Shown here in pieces: positions 44,821-53,930 of a DNA stretch of 64,000 nucleotides. This DNA comes from Planctomycetota bacterium. Lineage in GTDB: Bacteria; Planctomycetota; UBA1135; GCA-002686595. The stretch spans positions 1 to 64,000 of the forward strand of contig SIAI01000011.1 in the NCBI GenBank assembly GCA_009691855.1. Reading direction: 5' to 3'. The position numbers and the translations under genes are program-made. The notes beneath the pieces were generated by a model. The model worked only from the letters and a program-made list of their open reading frames with translations. It did not search any database and was not told where the DNA came from. Positions within the stretch are counted from its first letter, which is position 1, and each line of letters begins with the position of its first letter.

Positions 44821-45536
44821 AGCGGCGCGTTTCGCTGTTCGTGACCTGCCTGATCGACCAGCTGCGGCCCGAGATCGGGCGCGCGACGGTGGCGGTGCTG
44901 GAGAAGGCCGGCTGCGAGGTCCAGTTCGACGCGCGCCAGACCTGCTGCGGTCAGCCCGCCTTCAACACCGGCTTCCGCGCCGAGGCACGCGCGGTCGCGC
45001 GGCACTTCGTCGAGGTGTACGAGCGCGCCGAGTGCATCGTGGTGCCCTCGGGCTCGTGCTGCGCGATGCTCCAGCGCCTCGCCGAGCTGTTCCCCGACGA
45101 CGCCGAGCTCCACGAACGGGCCGAGCGCGTCGCCGCGCGCACGCACGAGCTGTCGAGCTTCTTGGTGCGCGAGCTGGCCATCACCGACCTCGGCGCGCGC
45201 TTCGACGGGCGCGTGGCCTGGCATCACGCCTGTCACGGCCTGCGTGAGCTCGGGTTGCGCGCCGAGGCGCGCGCGCTGCTCGGCAAGGTGCGCGGGCTCG
45301 AGCTGGTCGAGCCACCGCTCTCGGATGCCTGCTGCGGCTTCGGCGGGACCTTCTCGGCCAGCTACCCCGAACTCTCCACGGCCATGCTCGATCCGAAGCT
45401 CGACAAGCTCGAGGAGGCCAAGGTCGATGCGGTGAGCGCGCTCGACGGCTCGTGCCTGATGCAGATCCAGACGCGGCTCGCGCGCCGCGGCTCGAAGATC
45501 CGCGCGCTGCACCTGGCGGAGATCCTGGCCTCGTGA
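44817..45536 (+). CDS. lutA: L-lactate utilisation protein LutA (CCG-domain Fe-S subunit)
   Basis: 239 residues, the normal length of LutA/YkgE. Two cysteine-rich CCG domains: CLID (11-14) with CCGQPAFN (43-50), and the second with HHACH and CCGFGGTFS. With LutB and LutC it forms the L-lactate oxidising complex that yields pyruvate. GTG start at 44817 overlaps the dehydrogenase stop; the gene ends in GTGA shared with lutB. In this operon it would consume the L-lactate released from the sugar. Confidence 0.92.
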   Translation: MKRRVSLFVTCLIDQLRPEIGRATVAVLEKAGCEVQFDARQTCCGQPAFNTGFRAEARAVARHFVEVYERAECIVVPSGSCCAMLQRLAELFPDDAELHERAERVAARTHELSSFLVRELAITDLGARFDGRVAWHHACHGLRELGLRAEARALLGKVRGLELVEPPLSDACCGFGGTFSASYPELSTAMLDPKLDKLEEAKVDAVSALDGSCLMQIQTRLARRGSKIRALHLAEILAS

Positions 45537-46960
45537 CGCACGCCGCGCAGCCGACGAGCGCGACGTTCCCGGCCAACGTCGAGGCCGCGCTCGGTGACGC
45601 GACGCTGCGCGGGGCGCTGGCGCGGGCCACGGACCTCTTCGGCGAGCGCCGCACGGCCGCGATCGGCGCGGTGCCCGAGTGGGAGGCGCTGCGCGAGCAG
45701 GCGCGCGCGGTGAAGGAGCACACGCTGGCGCGCCTCGACTTCTACCTGGAACAGTTCGTGGAGCGCGTCGAGAGCTCCGGCATGCGCGTGCACTGGGCGC
45801 GCGACGCGAAGGAAGCCTGCGCGCTCGTCGCGGAGATCGCGCGCGCCGCCGGCGCGAAGCGTCTCGTCAAGAGCAAGAGCATGACCACCGAGGAGATCGG
45901 CCTGAACGCCGCCCTGGAACGGGATGGGTGCGAGCCGGTCGAGACCGACCTCGGCGAGTGGATCATCCAGCTCGCCGGCGAAACGCCCTCGCACATCATC
46001 GTGCCCGCGATCCACAAGACCAAGGCGCAGATCGCCGAGCTGTTCGTGGACAAGCTGCACATCGAGAAGAGCGACGACGTCGAGGTCCTGACCGCCACCG
46101 CGCGGCGCATCCTGCGCGAGCACTTCGCCGCCGCCGACCTCGGCATCAGCGGCGTGAACTTCGGCGTGGCCGAGACGGGCACGATCCTGATCCTCGAGAA
46201 CGAGGGCAACGCGCGCCTGACGACCTCGTTGCCGCGCGCGCACGTGGCGGTCATGGGCATCGAGAAGGTGATCCCGCGTTTCGCGGACCTCGAGGTGTTC
46301 CTGCGCCTGTTGCCGCGCTCGGGCACGGGGCAGCATCTGACCAGCTATCAGAGTCTCTTGACGGGGCCGGAGCCCGCGGAGCGCGAGGGCCCGCGCGAAC
46401 TGCACCTCGTGCTGCTCGACAATGGGCGCTCGGAGCTCCTGCAGGAGCGCGTGATGCGCCAGACGCTCGCCTGCATCCGCTGCGGCGCGTGCCTGAACGC
46501 GTGCCCGGTCTACCGCGCGATCGGCGGCCACGCCTACGGCTCGGTCTATCCCGGCCCGATCGGCGCGATCCTGACGCCGCAGCTCTTCGGCGCCGAGAAG
46601 GCGCAGCACCTGCCCTTCGCCTCCAGCCTGTGCGGCGCGTGTCGCGACGTGTGCCCAGTCAAGATCGACATCCCCAACGTCCTGCTCGAGCTGCGCGCGC
46701 GCCTGCAGACCGGCGCGCCGATCGGTGGCCGCACGTCGCCCAAGAAGTCGGGCGCGTTCGAGCGCCTGGGCTGGAAGGTGTGGGCGTGGAGCTGCGCCGG
46801 GCCGCGGCGCTTCGCGCTCGCCTCACGGCTCGGGCGCGTCGCCGCGAGTCTCGGTCTGCTGCGCTTCGCGCCGCAGCTGCGCGCCTGGGGCCAGACGCGC
46901 GCGGTGCCGGAGCTCGCGCGGCGTTCGTTCCGCGAGCAGTGGAAGGCGGACGGGCGATGA
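45533..46960 (+). CDS. lutB: L-lactate utilisation iron-sulfur protein LutB
   Basis: 475 residues, typical for LutB/YkgF. An LUD domain covers the N-terminal two-thirds (KSKSMTTEEIGLN, NFGVAETGTILILENEGN). Two 4Fe-4S sites follow: CIRCGACLNACP and CGACRDVCP. A C-terminal LutB-type tail completes it. GTG start at 45533 overlaps lutA, and the stop overlaps lutC (ATGA). Confidence 0.95.
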   Translation: MTHAAQPTSATFPANVEAALGDATLRGALARATDLFGERRTAAIGAVPEWEALREQARAVKEHTLARLDFYLEQFVERVESSGMRVHWARDAKEACALVAEIARAAGAKRLVKSKSMTTEEIGLNAALERDGCEPVETDLGEWIIQLAGETPSHIIVPAIHKTKAQIAELFVDKLHIEKSDDVEVLTATARRILREHFAAADLGISGVNFGVAETGTILILENEGNARLTTSLPRAHVAVMGIEKVIPRFADLEVFLRLLPRSGTGQHLTSYQSLLTGPEPAEREGPRELHLVLLDNGRSELLQERVMRQTLACIRCGACLNACPVYRAIGGHAYGSVYPGPIGAILTPQLFGAEKAQHLPFASSLCGACRDVCPVKIDIPNVLLELRARLQTGAPIGGRTSPKKSGAFERLGWKVWAWSCAGPRRFALASRLGRVAASLGLLRFAPQLRAWGQTRAVPELARRSFREQWKADGR

Positions 46961-47607
46961 GCGACGCGCGCGCGGAGATTCTCGGGCGCGTGCGCGCCAG
47001 GCTCGCGGCGGATCCCGAGCGCGGCACGAGCACGTTCCCGCTGCCGCCCGTGCTCGCCGCGACCCCCGTGGCGCTGGCGGAGCGCTACGAGCGCTTCCGG
47101 ACGACGCTGGAGAGGGTGGGCGGACGCGTGGAACGCGTGGCCAGCCTCGGCGCGGCGCTGGAGCGCGTGCAGGCGCTGGTGCAGGGCCGCGGGCTGCGGC
47201 GGATTGCGCTCTCGGACGCGCCGGTCCTGACGCCGCTCGCGGCGCGCTGGAACGCGCTCGAGCTTTGCGGACCAGCCGCTCCACGCGCCGCGCTGCTGGC
47301 CGCGGAGCTGGGGGTCACCTGCGCGCAGTGGGGCATCGCCGAGACCGGCACGCTGGTGCTCGAATCGGCCGAGGAACGCCACCGCTTGATCTCGCTCGTG
47401 CCACCGGTGCACGTCGCGCTCCTGCCGGCCGCCAGACTGCTCGGGACACTCGGCGAAGCGCTCGCCGCCGTGCGCGGTTCCACCGGGGCGCCGTCCTCGC
47501 GTACGATCACGTTCGTCACCGGGCCGTCGCGCACGGCCGACATCGAGCTCACCCTCGTCGTCGGTGTGCACGGCCCGCGCGAGCTCCACGTCTTCGTCCA
47601 CGACTGA
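46957..47607 (+). CDS. lutC: L-lactate utilisation protein LutC (LUD domain)
   Basis: 216 residues, LUD domain family (YkgG/LutC). QWGIAETGTLVLES and RLISLVPPVHVALLPA are the diagnostic segments; the C-terminal GPSRTADIE and GVHGPRELHVFVHD also match. Third subunit of the lactate oxidation system; ATG overlaps the lutB stop. The FAH-family gene begins 23 bases downstream. Confidence 0.93.
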   Translation: MSDARAEILGRVRARLAADPERGTSTFPLPPVLAATPVALAERYERFRTTLERVGGRVERVASLGAALERVQALVQGRGLRRIALSDAPVLTPLAARWNALELCGPAAPRAALLAAELGVTCAQWGIAETGTLVLESAEERHRLISLVPPVHVALLPAARLLGTLGEALAAVRGSTGAPSSRTITFVTGPSRTADIELTLVVGVHGPRELHVFVHD

Positions 47608-47630
47608 CCTCCGTCCCCCGCCGAATCGAC

Positions 47631-48539
47631 TTGAAGATCGTCTCCTTCACCCACCGTGACGCCATCGCGCGCGTCGGCGCGCTGCTCGAGAACGGCCAGA
47701 GCGTGCTCGATTTCTCCAGCCCGGCGGCAGCGATCCCGCAGCCGAAGTGCGCGCTCGAGGCCTTCGATCTCGCCGGCGCGTTCCTGCGCGAAGCGCGCTC
47801 GCTGGCGCAACGCGCGCAGGGAAAGGGCGAGCTCGCGCGCCTACGCGCGGCCGGCGCCGTGCTCGCGCGCAAGGACGTGCAGCTGCTGGCGCCCGTGCCG
47901 CGGCCGGGGAAGATCCTGTGCATCGGGCTCAACTACAAGGACCACGCGGCGGAGTCGAACTCGGCGCTGCCCGAGCGCCCGCTGCTCTTCTCGAAGTTTC
48001 CGACGTGCGTCACTGCGCCCGGCGGCACGATCCGCATCCCGCGCGGCTCCGCGAACGTCGACTACGAGGCCGAGCTCGGCGTCGTGATCGGCAAGCGCGC
48101 CTCGCGCGTGCCGGCCGCGAAGGCGCTGGAGCACGTGCTCGGCTACGTGAACTTCAACGACGTCTCGGCGCGCGACTTCCAGTTCAAGGACGGGCAGTGG
48201 CAGCGCGGGAAGAGTTGCGACACGTTCGCGCCGTTCGGCGAGTACATCGCCACCACGGACGAGATCGCCGACCCGCACAAGCTGAAGATCCGCCTGCGCC
48301 TGAACGGCAAGACGATGCAGGACTCGAGCACGGATCAGCTCATCTTCCGCATCCCGCAGCTGATCGAGTCGCTGAGCGAGCATGTCACGCTCGAGCCGGG
48401 CGACGTGATCGCCACCGGCACGCCGCCGGGCGTGGGCTTCGCGCGCAAGCCGCCGGTGTGGCTGCAGGCGGGCGACAAGGTCGAGGTCGAGATCGAGGGC
48501 CTGGGCGTGCTGACGAACCTGGTTGGGGCCGCGGAGTAG
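47631..48539 (+). CDS. Fumarylacetoacetate hydrolase-family enzyme, candidate 2,4-diketo-3-deoxy-L-fuconate hydrolase
   Basis: 302 residues. The FAH catalytic domain spans about 95-300: GLNYKDHAAES, VDYEAELGVVIG (acidic metal ligands), NFNDVSARDFQ, KSCDTFAPFG and GTPPGVGFARKPP. This subgroup contains acylpyruvases, ureidoglycolate lyase-like enzymes and the hydrolases that split 2,4-diketo-3-deoxy-L-fuconate or -rhamnonate into pyruvate and L-lactate. Directly after lutABC, a lactate-releasing reaction is the natural reading. TTG start at 47631 gives the usual KIVSF N-terminus. Confidence 0.85.
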   Translation: MKIVSFTHRDAIARVGALLENGQSVLDFSSPAAAIPQPKCALEAFDLAGAFLREARSLAQRAQGKGELARLRAAGAVLARKDVQLLAPVPRPGKILCIGLNYKDHAAESNSALPERPLLFSKFPTCVTAPGGTIRIPRGSANVDYEAELGVVIGKRASRVPAAKALEHVLGYVNFNDVSARDFQFKDGQWQRGKSCDTFAPFGEYIATTDEIADPHKLKIRLRLNGKTMQDSSTDQLIFRIPQLIESLSEHVTLEPGDVIATGTPPGVGFARKPPVWLQAGDKVEVEIEGLGVLTNLVGAAE

Positions 48540-48541
48540 CC

Positions 48542-50614
48542 TCACCACTCGCTGTGCGTGAGCTCGCGTACGGGCGCGAGCTCCCCACCGAGCGGGGCCC
48601 AGCGCAAGGACAGCTCGGCTCCTCCCGTGCGGTTGAACCAGACGACCGCGATGTCGTGCGCACCCATCGCCAGAGCGACCGTCCCGCGCTTCTCCACCGT
48701 CCCGTGGAGTCCGTCGTTGTCGACGACGATGAGTCCGTCGATGGCGAGCTGCGATCCATCGTCCGAGGACAACGCGAACACGTAGACGTCGTCGCGCGGC
48801 GCCAGCACGTGGCCGTCGAAGCTCAAGCCCGTGTTCTCGCCGCGGTCGGCGGGTCGCAGGGCGATCTCGGGCACGACCTCGGTCGAGGTCGTGCCGCCTG
48901 CGGAGAAGTCGGGCAGCGAGGCCCATTCTCCCGAGTAGCGGCGAACCCGAACCCCGGGCTCGACGCCGTTGGGCTTGCGGGGCGGAAGCGGCTCGACGCG
49001 TTCGAAGGCATGGGCTACGGTCGCGGAAACGGGCTTGCCCTCGTGAAAGGCGCGGGCGTTCACGACGCTCGAACTTTCGAGTGCGAGCGGTCGTTCGTAA
49101 CGCGGCGAGCGCGCATCCGGCTCCTGGCCATCGAGCGTGTAGCGGATCTCGAGCCCCGGGCTCTTGGTCTCGATCTTCACGCTCAAGGGTCGCACGAAGA
49201 TGTCCGACTCGGCCACGATCTCCGGCGCGCGGTAGACGATCGGTTCGCCCTGGATGCCGAGCGTCACGACGGAGGCGATCGGGTCGGGCATCGCCGCCGG
49301 CAGCTGGATGACGACATCAGTGCCCTCGCGCTTCACCGGCAGCAGCAGGCGCGGCCCGGCCAGCCAGCCGGCCGAGAGCAGCTCGTTGCCGAGGCCGGGC
49401 AGCACGAGGCGCCCGTCCGCCGGACGCTCGAACACGTGCAGATAGAGGGTCGAGTTCGCGCCGTTCCTCTTCACCGTGCAGCGGCCCCACGGGAGCTGCT
49501 CGAAGGGGCTCGCGCTCGTGCCGTGGATCGCCTCGCCGTTCTCTTTCATCCACGCGCCGATGCCGTGCAGGCGCGCGACCGCCTCGTCGGGGAACGTGCC
49601 GTCCGCCTTCGGGCCCACGTTGAGGAGATAGTTGCCGCCCTTCGAGACGACGTCGATCAGGTTGCGCACCAGGGTCTCGACCGACTTCCAGTTCGTGTCG
49701 TGCGAGTTGTAGCCCCAGTTCCCGTTCATCGTCATGCACGTCTCCCAGTCGGTGCCGGAGAGACCGGTGGCCGGGATCTCCTGCTCGGGCGTGCCGAAGT
49801 CGCCCACGGCCTCGCTCGAGTCCGAGAAGCCGCCCATGCCGCCGCGGTGCACGTCGACGCGGTTGTTGACGATCAGCGCCGGATCGAGCGAGCGACACAG
49901 CTTGTAGAGCTCGACGCCGCGCTCGTGCGTCCAGGTGTTCTCCCACTCGCCGTCGAACCACAGCACGCCGGGCGAGTACTTCGTGATCACCTCGCTGACC
50001 TGCGCGTGCAGGTACTTCACGAAGCGCTCGAAGTCCGCGCCGTCGGCCGAGCGCTCCGCCGCCTCCCACGCGCGCCGCGGCAGGTAGTCGGGATGGTGCC
50101 AGTCCATGATCGAGTGGTACGCGCAGAAGCGCACCCCGCCGCGCGCACACGCGGCCGAGAGCTCGGCCAGCACGTCGCGGTGGAAGGGCGTGTTCATCAC
50201 GTCCCAGTCCGTCTGCGCCGAATCGAACAGGCCGAAGCCGTCGTGGTGCTTGCTCGTGATCACGAGGTAGCCCATGCCGGCCTCGTGCGCGAGCGCGACC
50301 CACTGCTCGGCATCGAAGCGCAGCGGGTCGAAGCGCGGCTGGAACTGCTCGTACTCGCCGACGGGGATGTGCGCGCTCTCGCGGATCCATTCGCCGTAGC
50401 CGGTCTCGCCCTGCCACTCGCCAGCGGGCACCGCGTACAGCCCCCAGTGGATGAAGAGCCCGAAGCGCGCCTCGCGCCACCAGTCGAGGCGCGCGTCGCG
50501 CGGTTCGGTTGCGGCTTCCTGCGCCTGGACGCTTGGCGGGCTGGAACACGCGCTCGCTCCACCGACCAGGGCCACGACCAGCGGAGCGAACCAGCGACGA
50601 GCATCGAGCGACAT
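48542..50614 (-). CDS. Exported GH29 alpha-L-fucosidase with C-terminal CHB_HEX and PA14-like domains
   Basis: 690 residues. Lipobox ASAC puts the lipidated Cys at 23. The GH29 catalytic barrel runs about 35-390: ARFGLFIHWGLYAVPAGEW, TSKHHDGFGLF (121-131), YHSIMDWHHPDY and VLWFDGEWENTW with candidate nucleophile D221. After it come a chitobiase/hexosaminidase C-terminal-like Ig domain (YTLDGQEPDARSPRY) and a PA14-like carbohydrate-binding domain (LSSDDGSQLAIDG, IAVVWFNRTGG). It releases L-fucose from glycans outside the inner membrane. ATG 50614 follows GGAGG at good spacing. It is convergent with the catabolic operon (3 bases between stops). Confidence 0.95.
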   Translation of the reverse strand: MSLDARRWFAPLVVALVGGASACSSPPSVQAQEAATEPRDARLDWWREARFGLFIHWGLYAVPAGEWQGETGYGEWIRESAHIPVGEYEQFQPRFDPLRFDAEQWVALAHEAGMGYLVITSKHHDGFGLFDSAQTDWDVMNTPFHRDVLAELSAACARGGVRFCAYHSIMDWHHPDYLPRRAWEAAERSADGADFERFVKYLHAQVSEVITKYSPGVLWFDGEWENTWTHERGVELYKLCRSLDPALIVNNRVDVHRGGMGGFSDSSEAVGDFGTPEQEIPATGLSGTDWETCMTMNGNWGYNSHDTNWKSVETLVRNLIDVVSKGGNYLLNVGPKADGTFPDEAVARLHGIGAWMKENGEAIHGTSASPFEQLPWGRCTVKRNGANSTLYLHVFERPADGRLVLPGLGNELLSAGWLAGPRLLLPVKREGTDVVIQLPAAMPDPIASVVTLGIQGEPIVYRAPEIVAESDIFVRPLSVKIETKSPGLEIRYTLDGQEPDARSPRYERPLALESSSVVNARAFHEGKPVSATVAHAFERVEPLPPRKPNGVEPGVRVRRYSGEWASLPDFSAGGTTSTEVVPEIALRPADRGENTGLSFDGHVLAPRDDVYVFALSSDDGSQLAIDGLIVVDNDGLHGTVEKRGTVALAMGAHDIAVVWFNRTGGAELSLRWAPLGGELAPVRELTHSEW

Positions 50615-50803
50615 GCGAACCTCCATGGGTGCGCGGAGCTTCCGCTCGCCGCGCCCCCTCCGCAACGCTGGGCCCGGACGATCCGGGACGGAAGCCGTTT
50701 TTTTCCACCCACGACGCTCCGGTCCCGGCCGCGAAATGCCGACTAGCTGCTCGCCCCACTCCCGAGCGGGGACGTCCCCATCCAGTCGTCACTTCCGTCG
50801 CAC

Positions 50804-51670
50804 ATGAAGGCTCAAGCCCTCGCCCTCTGGTTCCTCCCGGCCGTCACGCTCGTGAGCGCCTGCGCCTCGTCCGCGCACACCCCGCGCATGCCGGACTGGG
50901 CACCGGACGAAGCCCGGCCCGTCGCGGCCGCCTCCGGCGTCACCGGTGGCGATGATCCGATCCGCCTGCCGAGCGAGGTCCAGGACAGCTCGATCCGCGT
51001 CCCGCAGCGGGACAAGAACGACGCCATACGCATTCCGCGCCCCGTGGACGAACCGGAGAGCCACTGGCCCGCGAGTGGTCTCTACATCGGCGGCTCGCTG
51101 ATCACCTCGCAGCCGGGGGGAGACTTCGACGGCAACACGGCGCTGCTCGGTCCGACCGACGTGATCACGGTGCCCGACATCGACGTGGGCGCGGGCGCGG
51201 GGCTCTACGTCTCGTACCGCTGGCACATGAACGAGATCCAGCTGCAGTACTCGATCACCGAGCACGACGGCACCTTCCCCGGCTCGCCGGTCGACCACGA
51301 CACGACGTTCTACGACTTCGACGTGAACTGGCGACACTACATCTGGGAGCAGAGCCCGTTCCAGCCCTACAGCCTGCTCGGCCTAGGCATCGGTAGCGCC
51401 GACATCGACAACGGCTCGACCGACCAGGCCACGGGAACCGTGTTCCAAGACGCCGAGATGAAGGACGGCATCAGCGTGAACCTGGGGCTCGGCCTCGCGT
51501 TCTACCCGCTGCCGGGGCTCATGTTCTTCGGCCAGGGCATGTACCGCTTCGCGTTCTACGAGACCTCGGACGGCATCGACGGCGAGTTCTCGAATACGCC
51601 CGACATCGAAGGCGACGGCTGGAACATCAGCTTCGGAGCGGCGATCCGTCTCTTGCCGCCGCGCAAGTAG
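50804..51670 (+). CDS. Outer-membrane beta-barrel-type lipoprotein
   Basis: 288 residues. Lipobox LVSAC (Cys about 20), a low-complexity linker to residue 85, then an OmpA/OprF-like N-terminal barrel pattern: GLYIGGSLIT, VGAGAGLYVSYRWHMNEIQLQYS, NLGLGLAFYPLPGLMFFGQGMYRF, ending with ISFGAAIRLLPPRK. It is probably an outer-membrane barrel of about eight strands; no function assigned. It ends 6 bases from the convergent PKD protein gene. Confidence 0.6.
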   Translation: MKAQALALWFLPAVTLVSACASSAHTPRMPDWAPDEARPVAAASGVTGGDDPIRLPSEVQDSSIRVPQRDKNDAIRIPRPVDEPESHWPASGLYIGGSLITSQPGGDFDGNTALLGPTDVITVPDIDVGAGAGLYVSYRWHMNEIQLQYSITEHDGTFPGSPVDHDTTFYDFDVNWRHYIWEQSPFQPYSLLGLGIGSADIDNGSTDQATGTVFQDAEMKDGISVNLGLGLAFYPLPGLMFFGQGMYRFAFYETSDGIDGEFSNTPDIEGDGWNISFGAAIRLLPPRK

Positions 51671-51676
51671 CACGCG

Positions 51677-53707
51677 CTACTGCTGCGGTGGGCCGCGATA
51701 GATCGCCGCGGCCTTGGGCGCGCCCTCGTCCAGGTAGGGCTCGGGCACCGGCAGCGTGATCGTCTGGCGCATGTCGTCCCAGATGCCGAAGCCCACGTCC
51801 ACGCCGTGGCTCGGATCGGGGTCGGTCATGAGGCTGTACCAGTCGACGACCTCGACGCCCTCCTCGGCCAGCAGCGGGATCAGGCCGTCCACGTAGGCCG
51901 TGTACATCTCGGGCAGCACCTGCGCCGCGCGCGCCGCCGCACCCCACGGTTCCCCACGGGCGTCGAAGGACTGGCCGGACTCGTAGACCTCGAGGCGCGG
52001 GTGCGAGCCGTCGGGGTTGAGCCGCGCTTCGGCCACGGCGCGGTGCTCGCGCAGCGAGGTGCGCAGCATGGGGAAAGCCAGGTAGGCCGCGTCGATGACC
52101 TCGTTCGGCGTAGGGCAGTTCGGGCACGCGCCGGCGCTCGCGCCGCTGAGCCACTGCGCGATCGTCTCGGGCCGCGGCCGGAAGTAGCACGAGGGTCCGA
52201 GCGCGTCCACGCGCGTGCCGGGCGGCAAGGCCTCGAGGATGCGGCGCACGAAGTCGGCGTCCCCCACCCAGGCGCCGACGAAGCGGCGCACGCTGCGCCG
52301 GCCGTCGAAGACCTCGTCGGCGATGCGCCACAGGCGCTCGAGTTCGGCGGCGATGAGCTCGTGCATCGTCAGGCCACGCCGTGAGGCTTCGCGCTGCATC
52401 CAGCGGCTGGCCGGGAAGAGACCGTTCCAGAGCTCGTTGGAGAGCTCGAGCGTGAGCGTGAGACTCGGATCGAGACCCGCGAAGGGCCGGCCGCCGTTCA
52501 CGCCGGGCACGGCCGGCGCGCCGTCGCGCAGGCGCGTGAAGGCGTCGCGCAGGAAAGTCTCGTAGTCGGCCTCGCTCAGCGCATCCGTGCGGTGCGGCAC
52601 CTGGAAGTGCAGACCGGCGCCGACGAGGTTGCAGAAGGCGGCCTGGAACTCGGGGCACATCCCGCGGCGCGTGCCCTGGCTCGGGCTCGCGGGACGGATG
52701 CGACCTGCGAGGTCGAAGCTGAACGGCACGGGCGAGTCGGACGAGCCGTACTCGTTCACGCTGCTCCAGTCGAGCGTGCGCCAGACGTAGGGCCCGGAGC
52801 CGCGGTTCATGGCGCGCACGCGCTCCACGTAGGCCGGCCAGAAGAGCGGGCGCTGGCCGAAGGTCCCGGGCAGCCAGACGTGGACGTTGCGCACCGGATC
52901 GACGCGCGAGGAGCTCTCGATCCACAGCGCCACCGTGCCGTTGCCGTTGCCGGCGTCGGGATCGATGCGCACGTCGGCGCGGCGCGCGCTACGACGCGCC
53001 TCGCCCAGCACGGCCGTGCCGATGAGCAGGCAGTTGCCCGTGCCCTCCCAGGTCAGGACCCAGGGCTCGACGCGCCCGTCGGGCAGCGTGCCCTCCATCG
53101 CGCCGAAGAGCCACGCGCCCGCGCCGTCGCCCGCCGGGAGCGCTGACAGGTCGGGCCAGCCCTCGCCCGTGCGCACGGGCACGCGTCCGAGCGCGACGAG
53201 CGGTGCGGGCTGGAGCAAGAGCTCACCGCTGCGCACCACCAAGAATTCGGAGGCGCGCATCATCGCGTCGGCAAAGACCACCTCGCGGCTGGACCAGCGC
53301 GCGAAGCTCGGGTTCATGCCGTACTCGAGGGCGTTGCCGGGGCGGCGCTCGACGCGCACCAGGTCGGGCCGCTCGAGCGTGTGCGTCTGTGCCGGCGAGC
53401 GCACCGTCAGGCGCACTGCGTAGCTGCCCTCGACCGCGTACTCGTGCTGCGGCGCGCTCTGGTTGGAGCCGGCGCCGTCGCCGAACTCCCAGCTCCAGCT
53501 CGTGACCGGACCGCTGGAGAGATCCTGGAAGCTCACCAGGAGGGGCGCGGGGCCGCTGGGGACATCCACCTGGAAGCGAGCCTCGAGCGGCGGTTCCTCT
53601 GGTCCGGTGCCGCCGCCTCCCCCGCCGCCACAGGCGGCAAGGAGCAGCGACGAGCCAAGCCCGACGATCAGAGCGCGCGACTGGGGAACCTCTCGAGCCC
53701 GAAACAT
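51677..53707 (-). CDS. Lipoprotein with PKD domain and glycosidase-like module
   Basis: 676 residues. Lipobox LLAAC followed by a seven-glycine linker. PKD domain about 40-125 (WSWEFGDGAGS). From residue 130 a large domain begins LEYGMNPSFARWSS and contains TLELSNELWNGLFPASRW. The N-E-x-W pattern resembles the acid/base strand of clan-A glycoside hydrolases and a family of planctomycete cellulase-like proteins. The substrate is unknown. ATG 53707 starts the signal peptide. Its position next to a fucosidase region suggests polysaccharide work, but this is weak. Confidence 0.6.
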   Translation of the reverse strand: MFRAREVPQSRALIVGLGSSLLLAACGGGGGGGTGPEEPPLEARFQVDVPSGPAPLLVSFQDLSSGPVTSWSWEFGDGAGSNQSAPQHEYAVEGSYAVRLTVRSPAQTHTLERPDLVRVERRPGNALEYGMNPSFARWSSREVVFADAMMRASEFLVVRSGELLLQPAPLVALGRVPVRTGEGWPDLSALPAGDGAGAWLFGAMEGTLPDGRVEPWVLTWEGTGNCLLIGTAVLGEARRSARRADVRIDPDAGNGNGTVALWIESSSRVDPVRNVHVWLPGTFGQRPLFWPAYVERVRAMNRGSGPYVWRTLDWSSVNEYGSSDSPVPFSFDLAGRIRPASPSQGTRRGMCPEFQAAFCNLVGAGLHFQVPHRTDALSEADYETFLRDAFTRLRDGAPAVPGVNGGRPFAGLDPSLTLTLELSNELWNGLFPASRWMQREASRRGLTMHELIAAELERLWRIADEVFDGRRSVRRFVGAWVGDADFVRRILEALPPGTRVDALGPSCYFRPRPETIAQWLSGASAGACPNCPTPNEVIDAAYLAFPMLRTSLREHRAVAEARLNPDGSHPRLEVYESGQSFDARGEPWGAAARAAQVLPEMYTAYVDGLIPLLAEEGVEVVDWYSLMTDPDPSHGVDVGFGIWDDMRQTITLPVPEPYLDEGAPKAAAIYRGPPQQ

Positions 53708-53844
53708 GTTCCGCGGGCCGACCGTCGCGTGTGGGAGCACGAGAGGGGTCCACCCATCCTCGCCGAAACTGTAGCCCCTCCGGAGCTGCGCGGCGGGAGC
53801 GCGCGGCGCCTTTCGCATCGCCGTCGCACTCCCAGAAACGAAGC

Positions 53845-53868
53845 GGGGCGCGAGCGGACTCGCGCCCC
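53845..53868 (-). terminator. Perfect GGGGCGCGAG hairpin
   Basis: Stem GGGGCGCGAG / CTCGCGCCCC with a 4-base loop in the 223 bases between two leftward genes, downstream of the gene ending at 53931. On the minus strand it is followed by GCTTCGTTTCT, a weak T-rich tail. The remainder of this gap shows no gene. Confidence 0.55.
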
Positions 53869-53930
53869 AGCTTTTCGCGGGCAAGCCAGGCCGTCCGCAG
53901 CGTCGCGGCGCGGCAGCCCGGCGCGCACGC

